Source: Hymenobacter rubripertinctus
GTDB lineage: Bacteria; Bacteroidota; Bacteroidia; Cytophagales; Hymenobacteraceae
Assembly (NCBI RefSeq): GCF_003583925.1
Contig: NZ_QYCN01000005.1
Span: 108,864 to 168,109, forward strand
Length of the DNA: 59,246 bases
Direction: 5' to 3'
A program made the translations under genes and the position numbers. A model generated the notes under the pieces. It was not told the origin of the DNA. It did no database searches and was given only the letters and a program-made list of their open reading frames with translations. Positions 51,464 to 59,246 of this stretch are shown in pieces (the first letter of the stretch is position 1; each line of letters opens with the position of its first letter).

Positions 51464-53521
51464 CTAGTCGTTTACGAGCTCCGCGCTCCGGTTGATGAAG
51501 AAGGAGCGGCCGTTTTGGGTAACCCGGGCCCGGCCCTTGGCATCGAAGTCGGTGGCGCTGGCATAGCGTCCGAAGGGGGCCGAACCAGTGGTCGTATCGG
51601 CCAGATAGGCGGGGCTGATAAAGGTGAAATAACCGTCCTTCTTCACGCGTGCCAGCTCCTGACTGAAATCGTAGGCTTCCTGAAAAACAACTGGTTCGGC
51701 CGGCTCTTCGGGTCCCTGGATGTAGTGCCAGCCCTGCTTGTCGAGCACGGCGGCATAGCCCTCGGCGAAGTCGCGGGCGGCGTAGTAAAACGTACTGAAT
51801 TCCTCGCCTTCCTCATTCAGGAACGTGTAGAGCCCACCTGCCCGGGCCCGGGCGTAGCCGTCGGCGTAGGGGTAGAGCGCATCGTAGGCCGGCGCAACAA
51901 CCTCCTGGCCATCAGCGCCCACGAACCCGAACACGCCCTCCTGCTCCACCACGGCCCGCTCTTGCCGAAACTCCCCGATTCGGGTGTAACGGGCGGGCAG
52001 CACCGTGTCGCCGTCGGCCGCGAGCAGCCCTTGGCGGCCGTTTTCAGAAAAAGGCACGGGGGCTTCGGAGCCGCCGCAACGGGCAACGGCCAGGGCCAGC
52101 AGCAGGGCCGTACCACCGGCGGCGGCTACGTAGGCCGGGCGGCGCCCCGGCAGGGCAGCGGCCCACCGGTCCGGGATGCCGCGCCGGGCCAGCCAGCGGG
52201 TCGTCAGCGGCCACCAGCGCAACGCGGTGCCCAGCAGCGGCCGACGCGCCTGCGCGGGCCGGCCAAACTGCGGGCGGCCAGGAGCAGGCCCGGGTGAATG
52301 GGGCGCAACGGCCGGGCGGGAGCGGGTAGGAGCGGGCGTTGCGGCGGCGGCCGCAGCAGGGGCTGGGGCCGCAACCGAAACGGCCACCGGGGCCGGTGGC
52401 GCTTCGGAGGGGGAAACAGCCAGCCGGTTGATGAGCTGTTCGAGTTGCTGGATTTTTTGCCCCAGTTCCTGATTCCGTGTTTCCAGTTCGCTCCGGTAGC
52501 CGTCCATGGCCGATTCCAGGGCCTGCTTCTCCCGCTTCTCGGCGGCCAGCTGTGCTTGCAGGTCGGGGGCTTCGGGAGCTACCGGGGCGGCGTACAATTG
52601 CTGCTGAAGCTGGGCCATGCGCTCTTCCCGCTCGGTTTCGCGGTTTTCGAGCGCCCGCATCTGCTGCTGCATATCGGCTTGCAGGCGCAGGCGCAGGGCT
52701 TCCAGCTCCTGCTTTTCCTGGTTGCGGGCGTCAAGGTCAATCTCATACCCGGTAGACGTGCGGTCGAGCTCGTCCAGATCTTCCGCTCCCAGCCACCGCC
52801 ACAGCTGGCCCGCCTTCTGGCGCAGCAACTCGCTGGTAGTGGCCGGCTCCGGCAACCCAGCAGCTTCAGCCGGGGCCGCCTCGGCCGGCGTAGGTGCCGG
52901 GGCCGGTAGCGGCGGAGCGGCCGGAGTGGGGAGCACTACCGCAACGGCTCCCAGAGCCCGGGCAACCTGCTCCAGGTCGGCGGGGGTAAGGTCGATTTCG
53001 GGAGTAGCCAGCTGGGCCAGCCGGCGCGTGAAACGGGCCGGGTCGGGCAGCAGGTGAAACGTGGAGGCGGCGGGCACGGCCGCCATGCGCGCCTCCACCT
53101 CGGGGCCGAAACTGACCGGGGCCGCGAACAACACCAACCCCGTGATAAAGTGCAGGTTGGCGGCTTCGGCGGGCAGCAGCCCCTGAAGCTGGGCCATGAG
53201 CGCCGTACGCTGCTGCTCGAAGCGCTCGAAAGGGTTGGCGGCCTCATCGGGCAGCTCCAGCAGCGCCCCATCGAGGTACCAGGAGCCAGTGCGCAGATCC
53301 GGCATGTGCAGCCGGCCGCCAGTGGGCAGCAACTGCACGATGGTAAGGCTGCGCGGACGCAGAATGAGGGCATCGAGCACCAGCCCCCCGGCCAGCGGCA
53401 CGTGGCCCAGCAACAGCGTGGCGGGTGCGGCGGCCTCGGCCGCGAGGGCCGCTTCTACGGCATCGAACTGCTGCTGGCGGGTGGGCGAGGAAAACGGAGC
53501 GGATTGGTACTGGTGCAGCAT
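51464..53521 (-). CDS. NERD-like, coiled-coil, transmembrane, WG-repeat protein
   Basis: From the ATG at 53521 the product is 685 residues. Residues 1-190 resemble a nuclease-related (NERD) domain ('LVLDALILRPRSLTIVQLLP', 'GSWYLDGALLELPDEAANPF'). Then come a Pro/Ala linker, a long coiled coil (about 255-375, rich in E, Q and R) and a second Pro/Ala linker. One membrane segment follows ('AYVAAAGGTALLLALAVARC', about residue 500), and finally four or so WG-type repeats ('GRQGLLAADGDTVLPARYTR', 'GVFGFVGADGQEVVAPAYDA'). This would place the NERD part inside and the WG repeats outside the inner membrane. I know of no studied protein with this arrangement. It may sense or act in stress or defence. 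Confidence 0.7.
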   Translation of the reverse strand: MLHQYQSAPFSSPTRQQQFDAVEAALAAEAAAPATLLLGHVPLAGGLVLDALILRPRSLTIVQLLPTGGRLHMPDLRTGSWYLDGALLELPDEAANPFERFEQQRTALMAQLQGLLPAEAANLHFITGLVLFAAPVSFGPEVEARMAAVPAASTFHLLPDPARFTRRLAQLATPEIDLTPADLEQVARALGAVAVVLPTPAAPPLPAPAPTPAEAAPAEAAGLPEPATTSELLRQKAGQLWRWLGAEDLDELDRTSTGYEIDLDARNQEKQELEALRLRLQADMQQQMRALENRETEREERMAQLQQQLYAAPVAPEAPDLQAQLAAEKREKQALESAMDGYRSELETRNQELGQKIQQLEQLINRLAVSPSEAPPAPVAVSVAAPAPAAAAAATPAPTRSRPAVAPHSPGPAPGRPQFGRPAQARRPLLGTALRWWPLTTRWLARRGIPDRWAAALPGRRPAYVAAAGGTALLLALAVARCGGSEAPVPFSENGRQGLLAADGDTVLPARYTRIGEFRQERAVVEQEGVFGFVGADGQEVVAPAYDALYPYADGYARARAGGLYTFLNEEGEEFSTFYYAARDFAEGYAAVLDKQGWHYIQGPEEPAEPVVFQEAYDFSQELARVKKDGYFTFISPAYLADTTTGSAPFGRYASATDFDAKGRARVTQNGRSFFINRSAELVND

Positions 53522-53665
53522 AGGCGGGCGGTGGGGGCCGCAACTTTCCGGCCAAGGTAAGCCGAGGAGCCTGTACGCAGCATTGGCCGCCGGGATGCGC
53601 CAACTTTTCCGGCAGCGGATGAGTATAGCCAGCATAGTCGCCTTACCTACTTTCCGTCCCGTTTT

Positions 53666-54067
53666 ATGGATTCTACCGCCTCCACCCCCCAGAACGTCCC
53701 CGTGCCCACTGTTGCGCTTACCGTAACCGACCAGCAGAATTCTGCCCTGCTCACCGATACGCTCAGCCTGCTCAGCGCCGGTACTCCCGACAAGAATAAC
53801 CCCCTGGGGCTGACCGAAATAGACCGCTGGACGGAAGTACTACGGGCTTCCAGCCGGCCCGGCCTGGCCAAAATTACCCAGGAGCTAGCCCTACTGCGCG
53901 AACAGCTCAACGCCGCCGACACCCAAACCCACGACCTGGCCGAAACCCTGGCTTCCCTGGGCAATGAAACTGCCAAAGTGGCCGAAGAAACCGCCGACAA
54001 CTACAGCGCCCCCCTGGCCCAGCTCAGCAAGCTGCTCATCAAACTGGGCTCTACTCTCTCGCGCTAG
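53666..54067 (+). CDS. Hypothetical helical protein, 133 aa
   Basis: The product is acidic and predicted all-helical: 'TDQQNSALLTDTLSLLSAGT', 'ITQELALLREQLNAADTQTH', 'DLAETLASLGNETAKVAEET' and 'APLAQLSKLLIKLGSTLS'. The heptad-like spacing of Leu suggests a coiled-coil or helical bundle, perhaps an oligomer. No family is recognised. It is divergent from the NERD/WG gene, with 144 bases between starts, so they may share a regulatory region. Confidence 0.6.
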   Translation: MDSTASTPQNVPVPTVALTVTDQQNSALLTDTLSLLSAGTPDKNNPLGLTEIDRWTEVLRASSRPGLAKITQELALLREQLNAADTQTHDLAETLASLGNETAKVAEETADNYSAPLAQLSKLLIKLGSTLSR

Positions 54068-54093
54068 CCTTCCCCCGGATAAATATATCCGCT

Positions 54094-54243
54094 CTTGTGA
54101 AAGCGGGCAGCATCAAGCCCGAAGCCAGCAAGCTACCCGACGGGGTTCCTGACGCTGGCCTGACCGAAAGCAGCCGTATGGCGCTACATTGGCCCCACGA
54201 CTGCGCCGGCCTCATCATCTTCCGCTTTGATGAGGCCAGCTAA
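54094..54243 (+). CDS. Possible very small protein (GTG start, 49 aa)
   Basis: A GTG at 54094 opens a 49-codon frame ending at 54243, reading VKAGSIKPEASKLPDGVPDA and later 'HWPHDCAGLIIFRFDEAS'. It follows the 53666 gene closely on the same strand. A 10-bp hairpin (54208-54237) overlaps its last codons. No homology is recognised; it could be chance. The rest of 54244-54420 shows nothing clear. Confidence 0.25.
   Translation, partial: LVKAGSIKPEASKLPDGVPDAGLTESSRMALHWPHDCAGLIIFRFDEAS
54208..54237 (+). terminator. Hairpin, possible terminator
   Basis: A 10-bp perfect stem (ggcctcatca and complement) with a 10-base loop lies 140 bases after the 53666 gene. No T-run follows. Confidence 0.4.
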
Positions 54244-54420
54244 CAGTACGTAGCACTGGCATCTGCTGCAAGTTGTTCCCGCCCCGAATAGGAGCAACAA
54301 CGTGTTCTGATTTTAACTGCCTGGCCAAAATCCGGCGCAGGGCGCGTTGGTAGTCGCATGATATCCCCGTTGCTTGCCGCGCGCATGGCCCGATTGCCCG
54401 CATGCAGAAGCTTGACTGAG

Positions 54421-54699
54421 CTAGAACGGTGCCTGCAAATAAGGCCACATGAAATAGAGCGCCGCCCCTTGCAGCAGCGTCAGTGCCAGGGTAACGCCCC
54501 AGAAAGAGGCTTTGCGGTTTTTATGATGCAGCAGCAAAATTGCCGCCCATGCGCCGGGCGCCGCGCCGGGTAGCGTAGCGAAGTGCAGCGTTTTTTCGGC
54601 AATGCGCCGCTGGTTACTCCGAGCCTTCCTTTTATCCAGGGCGAAGAGCAAAAAACACAGCAGATTGAAGAGCAGCAGGCAGCTCAGGAGTACTTTCAT
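54421..54699 (-). CDS. DUF1294 membrane protein
   Basis: From the ATG at 54699 (MKVLLSCLLLFNLLCFLLFA) the product is 92 residues. It has an N-terminal membrane segment, then 'LDKRKARSNQRRIAEKTLHF', 'LPGAAPGAWAAILLLHHKNR' and 'KASFWGVTLALTLLQGAALY'. The D-K-x-x-A pattern followed by R-I-x-E-x-x-L and G-x-P/A-G is the DUF1294 signature. These are small integral membrane proteins of unknown role. An ATG 11 codons upstream exists but adds polar residues before the membrane segment. Confidence 0.85.
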   Translation of the reverse strand: MKVLLSCLLLFNLLCFLLFALDKRKARSNQRRIAEKTLHFATLPGAAPGAWAAILLLHHKNRKASFWGVTLALTLLQGAALYFMWPYLQAPF

Positions 54700-54870
54700 G
54701 GTGCGGGAGGCGGGCTGCCAGGGGTGTGGCAAACGAAGAGTGCATCAGTGGAGCCGCAAGTTACAGAGCTGGGTTTAAGCAAAAAGCCGGAAAGACCAGC
54801 AAGGCTTTGCCGTTACACCTGATAAACTGCTTGGATAGCCGGTGTCAGTACCTGAAACTATTGGCCCCGC

Positions 54871-55890
54871 CTACCCCCCAATCGTGCTCATCGACTCGAA
54901 ACTGAGTTGGTGCAGGGGGCGCTGGCTTTCGGCTTCGAAGCCGTTGGCGGCGCGGTGGCGAAAGGCCGATTTCAGGGCTTCAGCAACCTGCTCATCGGAG
55001 GAGCCGCCGCGCAGCAAAGCCCGGATGTCGAGCACGCCCTGGTCGTAGAGGCAGGTTTTGAGGCCCCCCTCGGCCGTGAGGCGGATGCGGTTGCAGGTGC
55101 CGCAAAAGGTGCGCGAATAGGCCGCAATGATGCCCAGGCGGCCCTGGTGGCCGGCCACGGTGTAATGCGAGGCCGTGTCGCCGGGGCGGGTGGGCACGGG
55201 CGTCAGCTCACCCAGGTTCAGGGCCAGATGCTCCCGGATGCGGTGGTGGTTCCAGGGCAGAGTGGCGGGCGTGGCCTCGTGGCTGCCGCCATTGAAGGGC
55301 ATTTCCTCAATGAAGCGCACATCTACGGGCAACTCCCGGGTCAGCTCGGCCAGGGGCAGCAGGTCCTGGGTGTTCTGCCCGTCCATCACCACAGCGTTAA
55401 TTTTGACCCGGATACCAGCCGCCAGCAGGGCATACAGCGTGGCCAGGACCTGGGGCAACTCGTCGCGGCGGGTGATGGCGGCAAACCGGGCGCGGTCCAG
55501 GGTGTCGAGGCTCAGATTAACGGCTTTCACGCCGATGCGGGCCAGTTCGGGCACGTGGGGAGCAGTGAGCACGCCGTTGGTGGTCAGGGTCAGCTCCTCG
55601 ATACCCGGCAGCTGACTCAGGCGGTCCATAAACGGCACCAGGTCGCGCCGCACGAATGGCTCCCCGCCCGTCAGGCGCACTTTGCGCACGCCCAGACCCG
55701 CCATGAGGGCTACCAGCCGCTCCATTTCCTCGTAGGTCAACAACTCCTGCTTGGGCAGGTACTTAATGCCTTCCTCGGGCATGCAGTAGAAGCAGCGCAG
55801 GTTGCACCGGTCCGTAACGGCCAGCCGCAGGTATTCCAGCGGGCGGCCGTGGTTATCGAACAAAACAGACGGGGCAGCAGAAAGGGCCAT
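54871..55890 (-). CDS. moaA: GTP 3',8-cyclase (molybdenum cofactor step 1)
   Basis: From the ATG at 55890 (MALSAAPSVLFDNHGRPLEY) the product is 339 residues. The radical-SAM cluster is 'DRCNLRCFYC'; 'KVRLTGGEPFVRRDLVPFMD' follows; the C-terminal second cluster is 'TFCGTCNRIRLTAEGGLKTC'; and the chain ends in Gly-Gly as MoaA proteins do. It turns GTP into 3',8-cH2GTP for cyclic pyranopterin. The long open frame upstream overlaps moaD on the other strand and is not coding. moaD is divergent, so the pair probably shares a regulatory region (55891-56013). MoaC and MoaE genes are not in the window. Confidence 0.94.
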   Translation of the reverse strand: MALSAAPSVLFDNHGRPLEYLRLAVTDRCNLRCFYCMPEEGIKYLPKQELLTYEEMERLVALMAGLGVRKVRLTGGEPFVRRDLVPFMDRLSQLPGIEELTLTTNGVLTAPHVPELARIGVKAVNLSLDTLDRARFAAITRRDELPQVLATLYALLAAGIRVKINAVVMDGQNTQDLLPLAELTRELPVDVRFIEEMPFNGGSHEATPATLPWNHHRIREHLALNLGELTPVPTRPGDTASHYTVAGHQGRLGIIAAYSRTFCGTCNRIRLTAEGGLKTCLYDQGVLDIRALLRGGSSDEQVAEALKSAFRHRAANGFEAESQRPLHQLSFESMSTIGG

Positions 55891-56013
55891 GCAAGAAGAA
55901 GAAAAAGAGAGGAAGCCTCCGGAGTGAAACCGGGCATCGGGGAGAAAACGTAACACCGGTGCGGTTGTTTGGGTTTGCTCTACGTAATGTTGCCCAATTA
56001 TATTGATCCGCCC

Positions 56014-56256
56014 ATGAACCTGAAAATTGCCTTGTTCGGTATCGCCCGCGAAATCGTCGGCCAGTCCACGCTGGAAGTTGCCGCGCCGGCCGGCCAGTCG
56101 GCCCGGGGCCTGCTTGTGGCGCTGCACGCGCAGTATCCGGCCCTGGCCGGCCTGAGCAGCTTGGCCGTGGCGGTGAACAACGAGTACGCCACCGATGATA
56201 CCCCGCTGCACGAGCGCGACGAAATAGCCCTGATTCCCCCAGTAAGCGGCGGCTAG
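56014..56256 (+). CDS. moaD: Molybdopterin synthase sulfur carrier subunit
   Basis: From the ATG at 56014 the product is 80 residues with a ubiquitin-like fold: 'LKIALFGIAREIVGQSTLEV', 'LAVAVNNEYATDDTPLHERD' and the ending 'EIALIPPVSGG'. The terminal Gly-Gly becomes the thiocarboxylate that donates sulfur to precursor Z. Divergence from moaA supports the assignment. The start at the third in-frame ATG gives the usual MoaD length. Confidence 0.9.
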   Translation: MNLKIALFGIAREIVGQSTLEVAAPAGQSARGLLVALHAQYPALAGLSSLAVAVNNEYATDDTPLHERDEIALIPPVSGG

Positions 56257-56350
56257 AAGCGCCCTCCCGCACGCCGTCCCGCCTAGGTATTCTGTTGTGC
56301 GTTTCTCCAGGTTGTCCGTCTCCCGCCAGAGCGCCCGCAAAAGCAGACCG

Positions 56351-56515
56351 CACGGGCCGATGAGCCCCGCAATATTTGGGGCACTCTCCCGGGCCGGTGG
56401 GCACAAAAAAAAGGCCCGCCGGTTGGCGGACCCTTTTCAGGTTATAAAAGCAACTGAACCGCAGCGGATTAGTGCTTAACGAAGCGCTCGTGGAAGGATT
56501 TCTGCCCGTCGCTCA
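56351..56515. repeat. 165-bp direct repeat, left copy (3' end of M4 peptidase gene)
   Basis: Identical to 59082-59246 except for two bases. It covers the last 40 bases of the peptidase gene, its terminator and about 55 bases beyond. The right copy is cut by the window edge, so the full length is unknown. Confidence 0.95.
56405..56437 (-). terminator. Intrinsic terminator of the M4 peptidase gene
   Basis: On the minus strand a GC-rich stem (aagggtccgcc with ggcgggcctt, one bulge) ends in eight Ts. The same terminator is present in the right repeat at 59136-59168. Confidence 0.85.
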
Positions 56516-58758
56516 GCCGGGTTCGGGAACAGGCTCACGGCTTTATCGGCCACGCTGGTGCTGAGTGAGGCGCTCGGCGTAGCCGTGGAAGAGGCCGCCA
56601 CCCCTTGCGAGGCCAGCGTACCGCCGGTGATGTTGAGGGTGTAGTCCTCCGTTTCGCCGTAGCTGAAGCTGCCGCAGCTGGTTGTGCCGGCGTTGTCGCT
56701 CATCACTACCCGCATCCGGGTGGCGCCCGATTTCGCCGAACCCGGCACCGTGAAGCTGGCCGACAAAGTGGCGCTGCTCGAAGAAGAACCGGACACTACG
56801 GTTTCACCGGCATCGGTGAAGTCGCCATCCTGGTTGTAGTCGATGTATACTTTCCAGTTCTCGGTGTAGGCCGTGGAGCGGAAACCGGCCGAGATGTAAA
56901 TGGTCTGGGAAGAACCGGCAGCAACCGAAGTCGAAGTAGCCGTGCCGTTGTAGTACCCCCCATCGGCCGACGAGGTGCGGTTGATAGAGCCCAGCTGCAC
57001 GAGGTCAATCCACTCGTAGGTGGTATTGCTGCCTTTGCTGGTGCAGTAAGAAGCCGGAGTTGGAGGTGGAGTGCCGCCGCCGCCGCCGGAAGCTGCGGCT
57101 CCTACGCCCACGGCATACCAGGCGTTGGTTACGGCAATTTCCTGGGCCGAACCGGCTCCGTACAAATCCTTGGCCGACTGAATGCTGTAAGTCCGGGCAG
57201 CGGCGTAGTTGCTGCTGGCCGTCAGATACACCGCTTCGGTACGGTAGGCAATTTTGGCGGCGGCATCAATGCCGATGGCCGCTACGTTGTAGGCGTTGCC
57301 TTTGTCGTTGGTGCCGCTCTTGCCCACGCTCAGCAGGTAGAACCAGTGGTTGAGTACGCCCGAGTTGGTGTGCACCCCGCCGTTGTCGCCCGAGCCAGTG
57401 GCCCAGTAGGTGCCCTGGTAGGTGTCGGGCTGCCCTTCGGCGTTGGGGTTGCTCATCGAGCGCAACGACGGGCGCTGCTTGTCAATGTCTTCGCCGATGA
57501 GCCAGGTCTGCTTGTTGGGGGCCTTGTAGTATTCCACGGCCGCACCCCAGATGTCGGAGAAGCCTTCGTTGAGGGCGCCCGATTCGTAAGAGTAGGTCAG
57601 GTTGGCGGTGCTGGAGCACACGGCATGGCCGATTTCGTGGGCGCACACGTCCAGCGAGGTCAGGGGCGAGAAGCGCGTGGCTCCATCGCCGTAGGTCATG
57701 CGCGTACCGTCCCAATAGGCATTTTCGTAGCTGCGGCTGTAGTGCACGTAGCTCTTGATGGCGGCTCCGGCTCCGTTGTAGGAGTTGCGGCCGTGCACGT
57801 TTTTCCAGTAATCATACACTGCCTGCGCGCCCCAGTGGGCATCCAGTGCGGCGTTGTCGAAGGCCGAATTGTTGTATTCGGTCCAGCTGTTGTTGGCATC
57901 GGTGAAGTCCACGGCCGAGCTGTAGTTCGTGCCCTGGTTCATGTCGAAAGTCTGCACGCCCGAACCGCGGGTGACGTCGCGCAGGCGGTAGGAGCCGTTG
58001 AAGCTGTCGGTGGTGCTGCTCTGGGTGCCGCTGTAGCGGGTGGCAAACGAGCCGGTGGCGGCGGCGTGCTTGATGATGGCATCCTGGAATACCACTTCGC
58101 CGGAGTGGGCGTCCACGTAGATGAACGCGCGGCTCACGGGGGCTTTGGCGTACACATTGAACTTCCAGGCCAACGTGGGCCTGCCCACTTTCAGGGGGTT
58201 AGCCGAGCGCATGTCGCGCACCACGACCAGCTCTCCTTTAGGCGCATACGTAGCCGAGGGGTCGTTTTCCTGGGCCTTCAGATACGCCTCTTCGGCGGCA
58301 TCCTGCCACATGTATTCCTTGGCTCCCACAAACTGCATGGCGCGGCCCAGGGCGGCTCCGGCGTCCAGAGCGGGCGTGGTGTTCAGGCCCCGCACTTTCT
58401 CAAACTGGCCGCTGATGCTCTCCACCCGACCCTGGCGGGCATGTACCGAGTAGGTGGCGTGCTCCACTTTGATGCCCTTGTAGTATTGCTGATACTTCTC
58501 GTGCACGAAACCGGCCTGATCGGCGTCGGTCTTCAGTTGCACCATCTGGTCTTCGCTGCCCAGCTGGAGCTGGTCGCGTAGGGCGGTCTTTGCTTCACTG
58601 AGCTGGTAGGCCGCACCCTGCTCCCGGAACTGCACCAGAGCGGGGGTGCCGTTTTCGTTGAGTTCCTGGCTTTTTACCCGGGAAAAATCCTGGGCAAAGG
58701 TGGTAGAGGACAGACCTCCGAGCAGCAAAAGGGTAGCCGCTGAGTATTTGTTGATCAT
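56476..58758 (-). CDS. M4-family metalloprotease with damaged type IX secretion tail
   Basis: From the ATG at 58758 (MINKYSAATLLLLGGLSSTT) the product is 760 residues. After the signal peptide come an FTP/PepSY-type propeptide (about 25-240) and a thermolysin-like domain with His374-Glu375-x-x-His378 in 'DVCAHEIGHAVCSS' and Glu398 in 'GALNEGFSDIWGA'. Then 'IDYNQDGDFTDAGETVVSGS' marks a GEVED domain. The type IX tail starts normally ('KAVSLFPNPA') but ends 12 residues later as ERRAEILPRALR. The neighbouring frame at that point reads 'LSDGQKSFHERFVKH' and a stop at 56469, the usual end of such tails. So about 60-70 residues of the tail appear to be deleted out of frame. Export through the type IX system is probably lost. 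Confidence 0.88.
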   Translation of the reverse strand: MINKYSAATLLLLGGLSSTTFAQDFSRVKSQELNENGTPALVQFREQGAAYQLSEAKTALRDQLQLGSEDQMVQLKTDADQAGFVHEKYQQYYKGIKVEHATYSVHARQGRVESISGQFEKVRGLNTTPALDAGAALGRAMQFVGAKEYMWQDAAEEAYLKAQENDPSATYAPKGELVVVRDMRSANPLKVGRPTLAWKFNVYAKAPVSRAFIYVDAHSGEVVFQDAIIKHAAATGSFATRYSGTQSSTTDSFNGSYRLRDVTRGSGVQTFDMNQGTNYSSAVDFTDANNSWTEYNNSAFDNAALDAHWGAQAVYDYWKNVHGRNSYNGAGAAIKSYVHYSRSYENAYWDGTRMTYGDGATRFSPLTSLDVCAHEIGHAVCSSTANLTYSYESGALNEGFSDIWGAAVEYYKAPNKQTWLIGEDIDKQRPSLRSMSNPNAEGQPDTYQGTYWATGSGDNGGVHTNSGVLNHWFYLLSVGKSGTNDKGNAYNVAAIGIDAAAKIAYRTEAVYLTASSNYAAARTYSIQSAKDLYGAGSAQEIAVTNAWYAVGVGAAASGGGGGTPPPTPASYCTSKGSNTTYEWIDLVQLGSINRTSSADGGYYNGTATSTSVAAGSSQTIYISAGFRSTAYTENWKVYIDYNQDGDFTDAGETVVSGSSSSSATLSASFTVPGSAKSGATRMRVVMSDNAGTTSCGSFSYGETEDYTLNITGGTLASQGVAASSTATPSASLSTSVADKAVSLFPNPAERRAEILPRALR

Positions 58759-59081
58759 ACCGTGTAGGTTGGTTGTGGATGGAAGAAATGAAAGGCAAAT
58801 AGGACTTAAAAATGCGGCGCTTTGGAGAGCTACCACGGCGGCAAATTATGCTTTTTTTAAATTTACACCTCATTTGCCAACAATATTTTCATTAAAATGC
58901 CTTTCATGACCCAAAAAGGGCGGAAAAAATATCAAATCATTAACTCAGTGGGTATTCGCCGTAGCTAAAAAATGCTTTAAATCACCCCTCTTCCAGCCCT
59001 GAAATTGTCTTTTAACAGGACCCTGCCATTTTACCGTTTTACCCGCCGCCCGTTCGCCGAAAAAACGCCCCTCCGGGGCCA
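58759..59081. other. Intergenic region upstream of the M4 peptidase gene
   Basis: No gene is seen. Bases 58840-58990 are AT-rich and should hold the peptidase promoter; TAATTTG on the minus strand near 58848 is a loose -7 match. Beyond 59030 a C-rich stretch leads into the right copy of the 165-bp repeat. Confidence 0.35.
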
Positions 59082-59246
59082 CACGGGCCGATAAGCTCCG
59101 CAATATTTGGGGCACTCTCCCGGGCCGGTGGGCACAAAAAAAAGGCCCGCCGGTTGGCGGACCCTTTTCAGGTTATAAAAGCAACTGAACCGCAGCGGAT
59201 TAGTGCTTAACGAAGCGCTCGTGGAAGGATTTCTGCCCGTCGCTCA
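59082..59246. repeat. 165-bp direct repeat, right copy (runs off the window)
   Basis: Two mismatches against 56351-56515. By analogy it is the 3' end and terminator of a second gene on the minus strand beyond the window, whose last 15 codons read 'LSDGQKSFHERFVKH' if it keeps the normal frame. Confidence 0.9.

Noticed and set aside
55891..56013. A molybdenum cofactor riboswitch between moaA and moaD
   Set aside because: The leader has GC-rich pairs but I could not fit the known Moco RNA layout to it by eye.
56257..56350. A gene between moaD and the 165-bp repeat
   Set aside because: Only short open stretches without start or motif are present.

Overview
The window is about 59 kb of GC-rich chromosome from a member of the Bacteroidota, most likely a Hymenobacter-like bacterium of the Cytophagales. 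The supporting signs are Bacteroidota-type promoters (TAnnTTTG at -7), a type IX secretion tail on a metalloprotease, a SusC-like TonB-dependent receptor, a bacillithiol-system YtxJ protein and many exported lipoproteins. The genus is inferred; the phylum is well supported.

Region 1, bases 1 to about 19,558, looks like an integrated element whose right end is at a tRNA-Asn gene (19559-19635, minus). Next to the tRNA lies a tyrosine recombinase. Further left are phage-like genes: an M15 endolysin with the start of a possible holin at the window edge, a DUF3846-like protein, a RecE-like PD-(D/E)XK nuclease, a thermonuclease and small unknown proteins. The element carries a probable defence pair: a YhcG-type nuclease and a PLD-helicase-DUF3427 protein. 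The helicase gene is cut in two by an IS630-family insertion (6113-7181, TA target duplication), and removing the insertion restores the frame exactly. Bases 12.5-17.8 kb hold metabolic genes: an MBL-fold hydrolase, an FAD-Rieske oxidoreductase, an RmlD-like reductase and a GH1-like hydrolase. A decayed second copy of the reductase gene and an orphan gene tail also lie here. It is unclear whether these genes are element cargo or older chromosome.

Region 2, 19.7-42.6 kb, is mostly core chromosome. It holds 3-hydroxyacyl-CoA dehydrogenase, pheS, two related exported repeat proteins, an M16 peptidase, a TonB-dependent receptor, a fused 2-oxoacid dehydrogenase E1, YtxJ, OsmC, lipA and the 2-oxoglutarate dehydrogenase genes sucA-sucB. 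LipA makes the lipoyl group that SucB carries on its two lipoyl domains. Arrays of 7-bp repeats sit in the coding linkers of the E1 and E2 genes, between sucA and sucB, and upstream of the M16 gene.

Region 3, 42.6-48.5 kb, is the most striking part. It is a minus-strand locus for isonitrile (isocyanide) biosynthesis with two unusual gene fusions: a TetR-type regulator joined to an isonitrile synthase (IsnA/PvcA/Dit1 family), and an IsnB/PvcB-type Fe(II)/2-oxoglutarate dioxygenase joined to a UbiA membrane prenyltransferase. A geranylgeranyl-reductase-like flavoprotein follows, and two tandem truncated hemoglobins lie just upstream. The predicted product is a prenylated, perhaps saturated, membrane-associated isonitrile. 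The heme-binding nature of isonitriles makes the globin neighbours notable.

Region 4, 48.6-59.2 kb, holds a large lipoprotein glycosidase, a NERD/coiled-coil/WG-repeat protein, moaA and moaD (molybdenum cofactor) and an M4 metalloprotease. The protease's type IX secretion tail is collapsed by an out-of-frame deletion. Its 3' end and terminator are duplicated at the right edge of the window, which points to a tandem paralogue just beyond.
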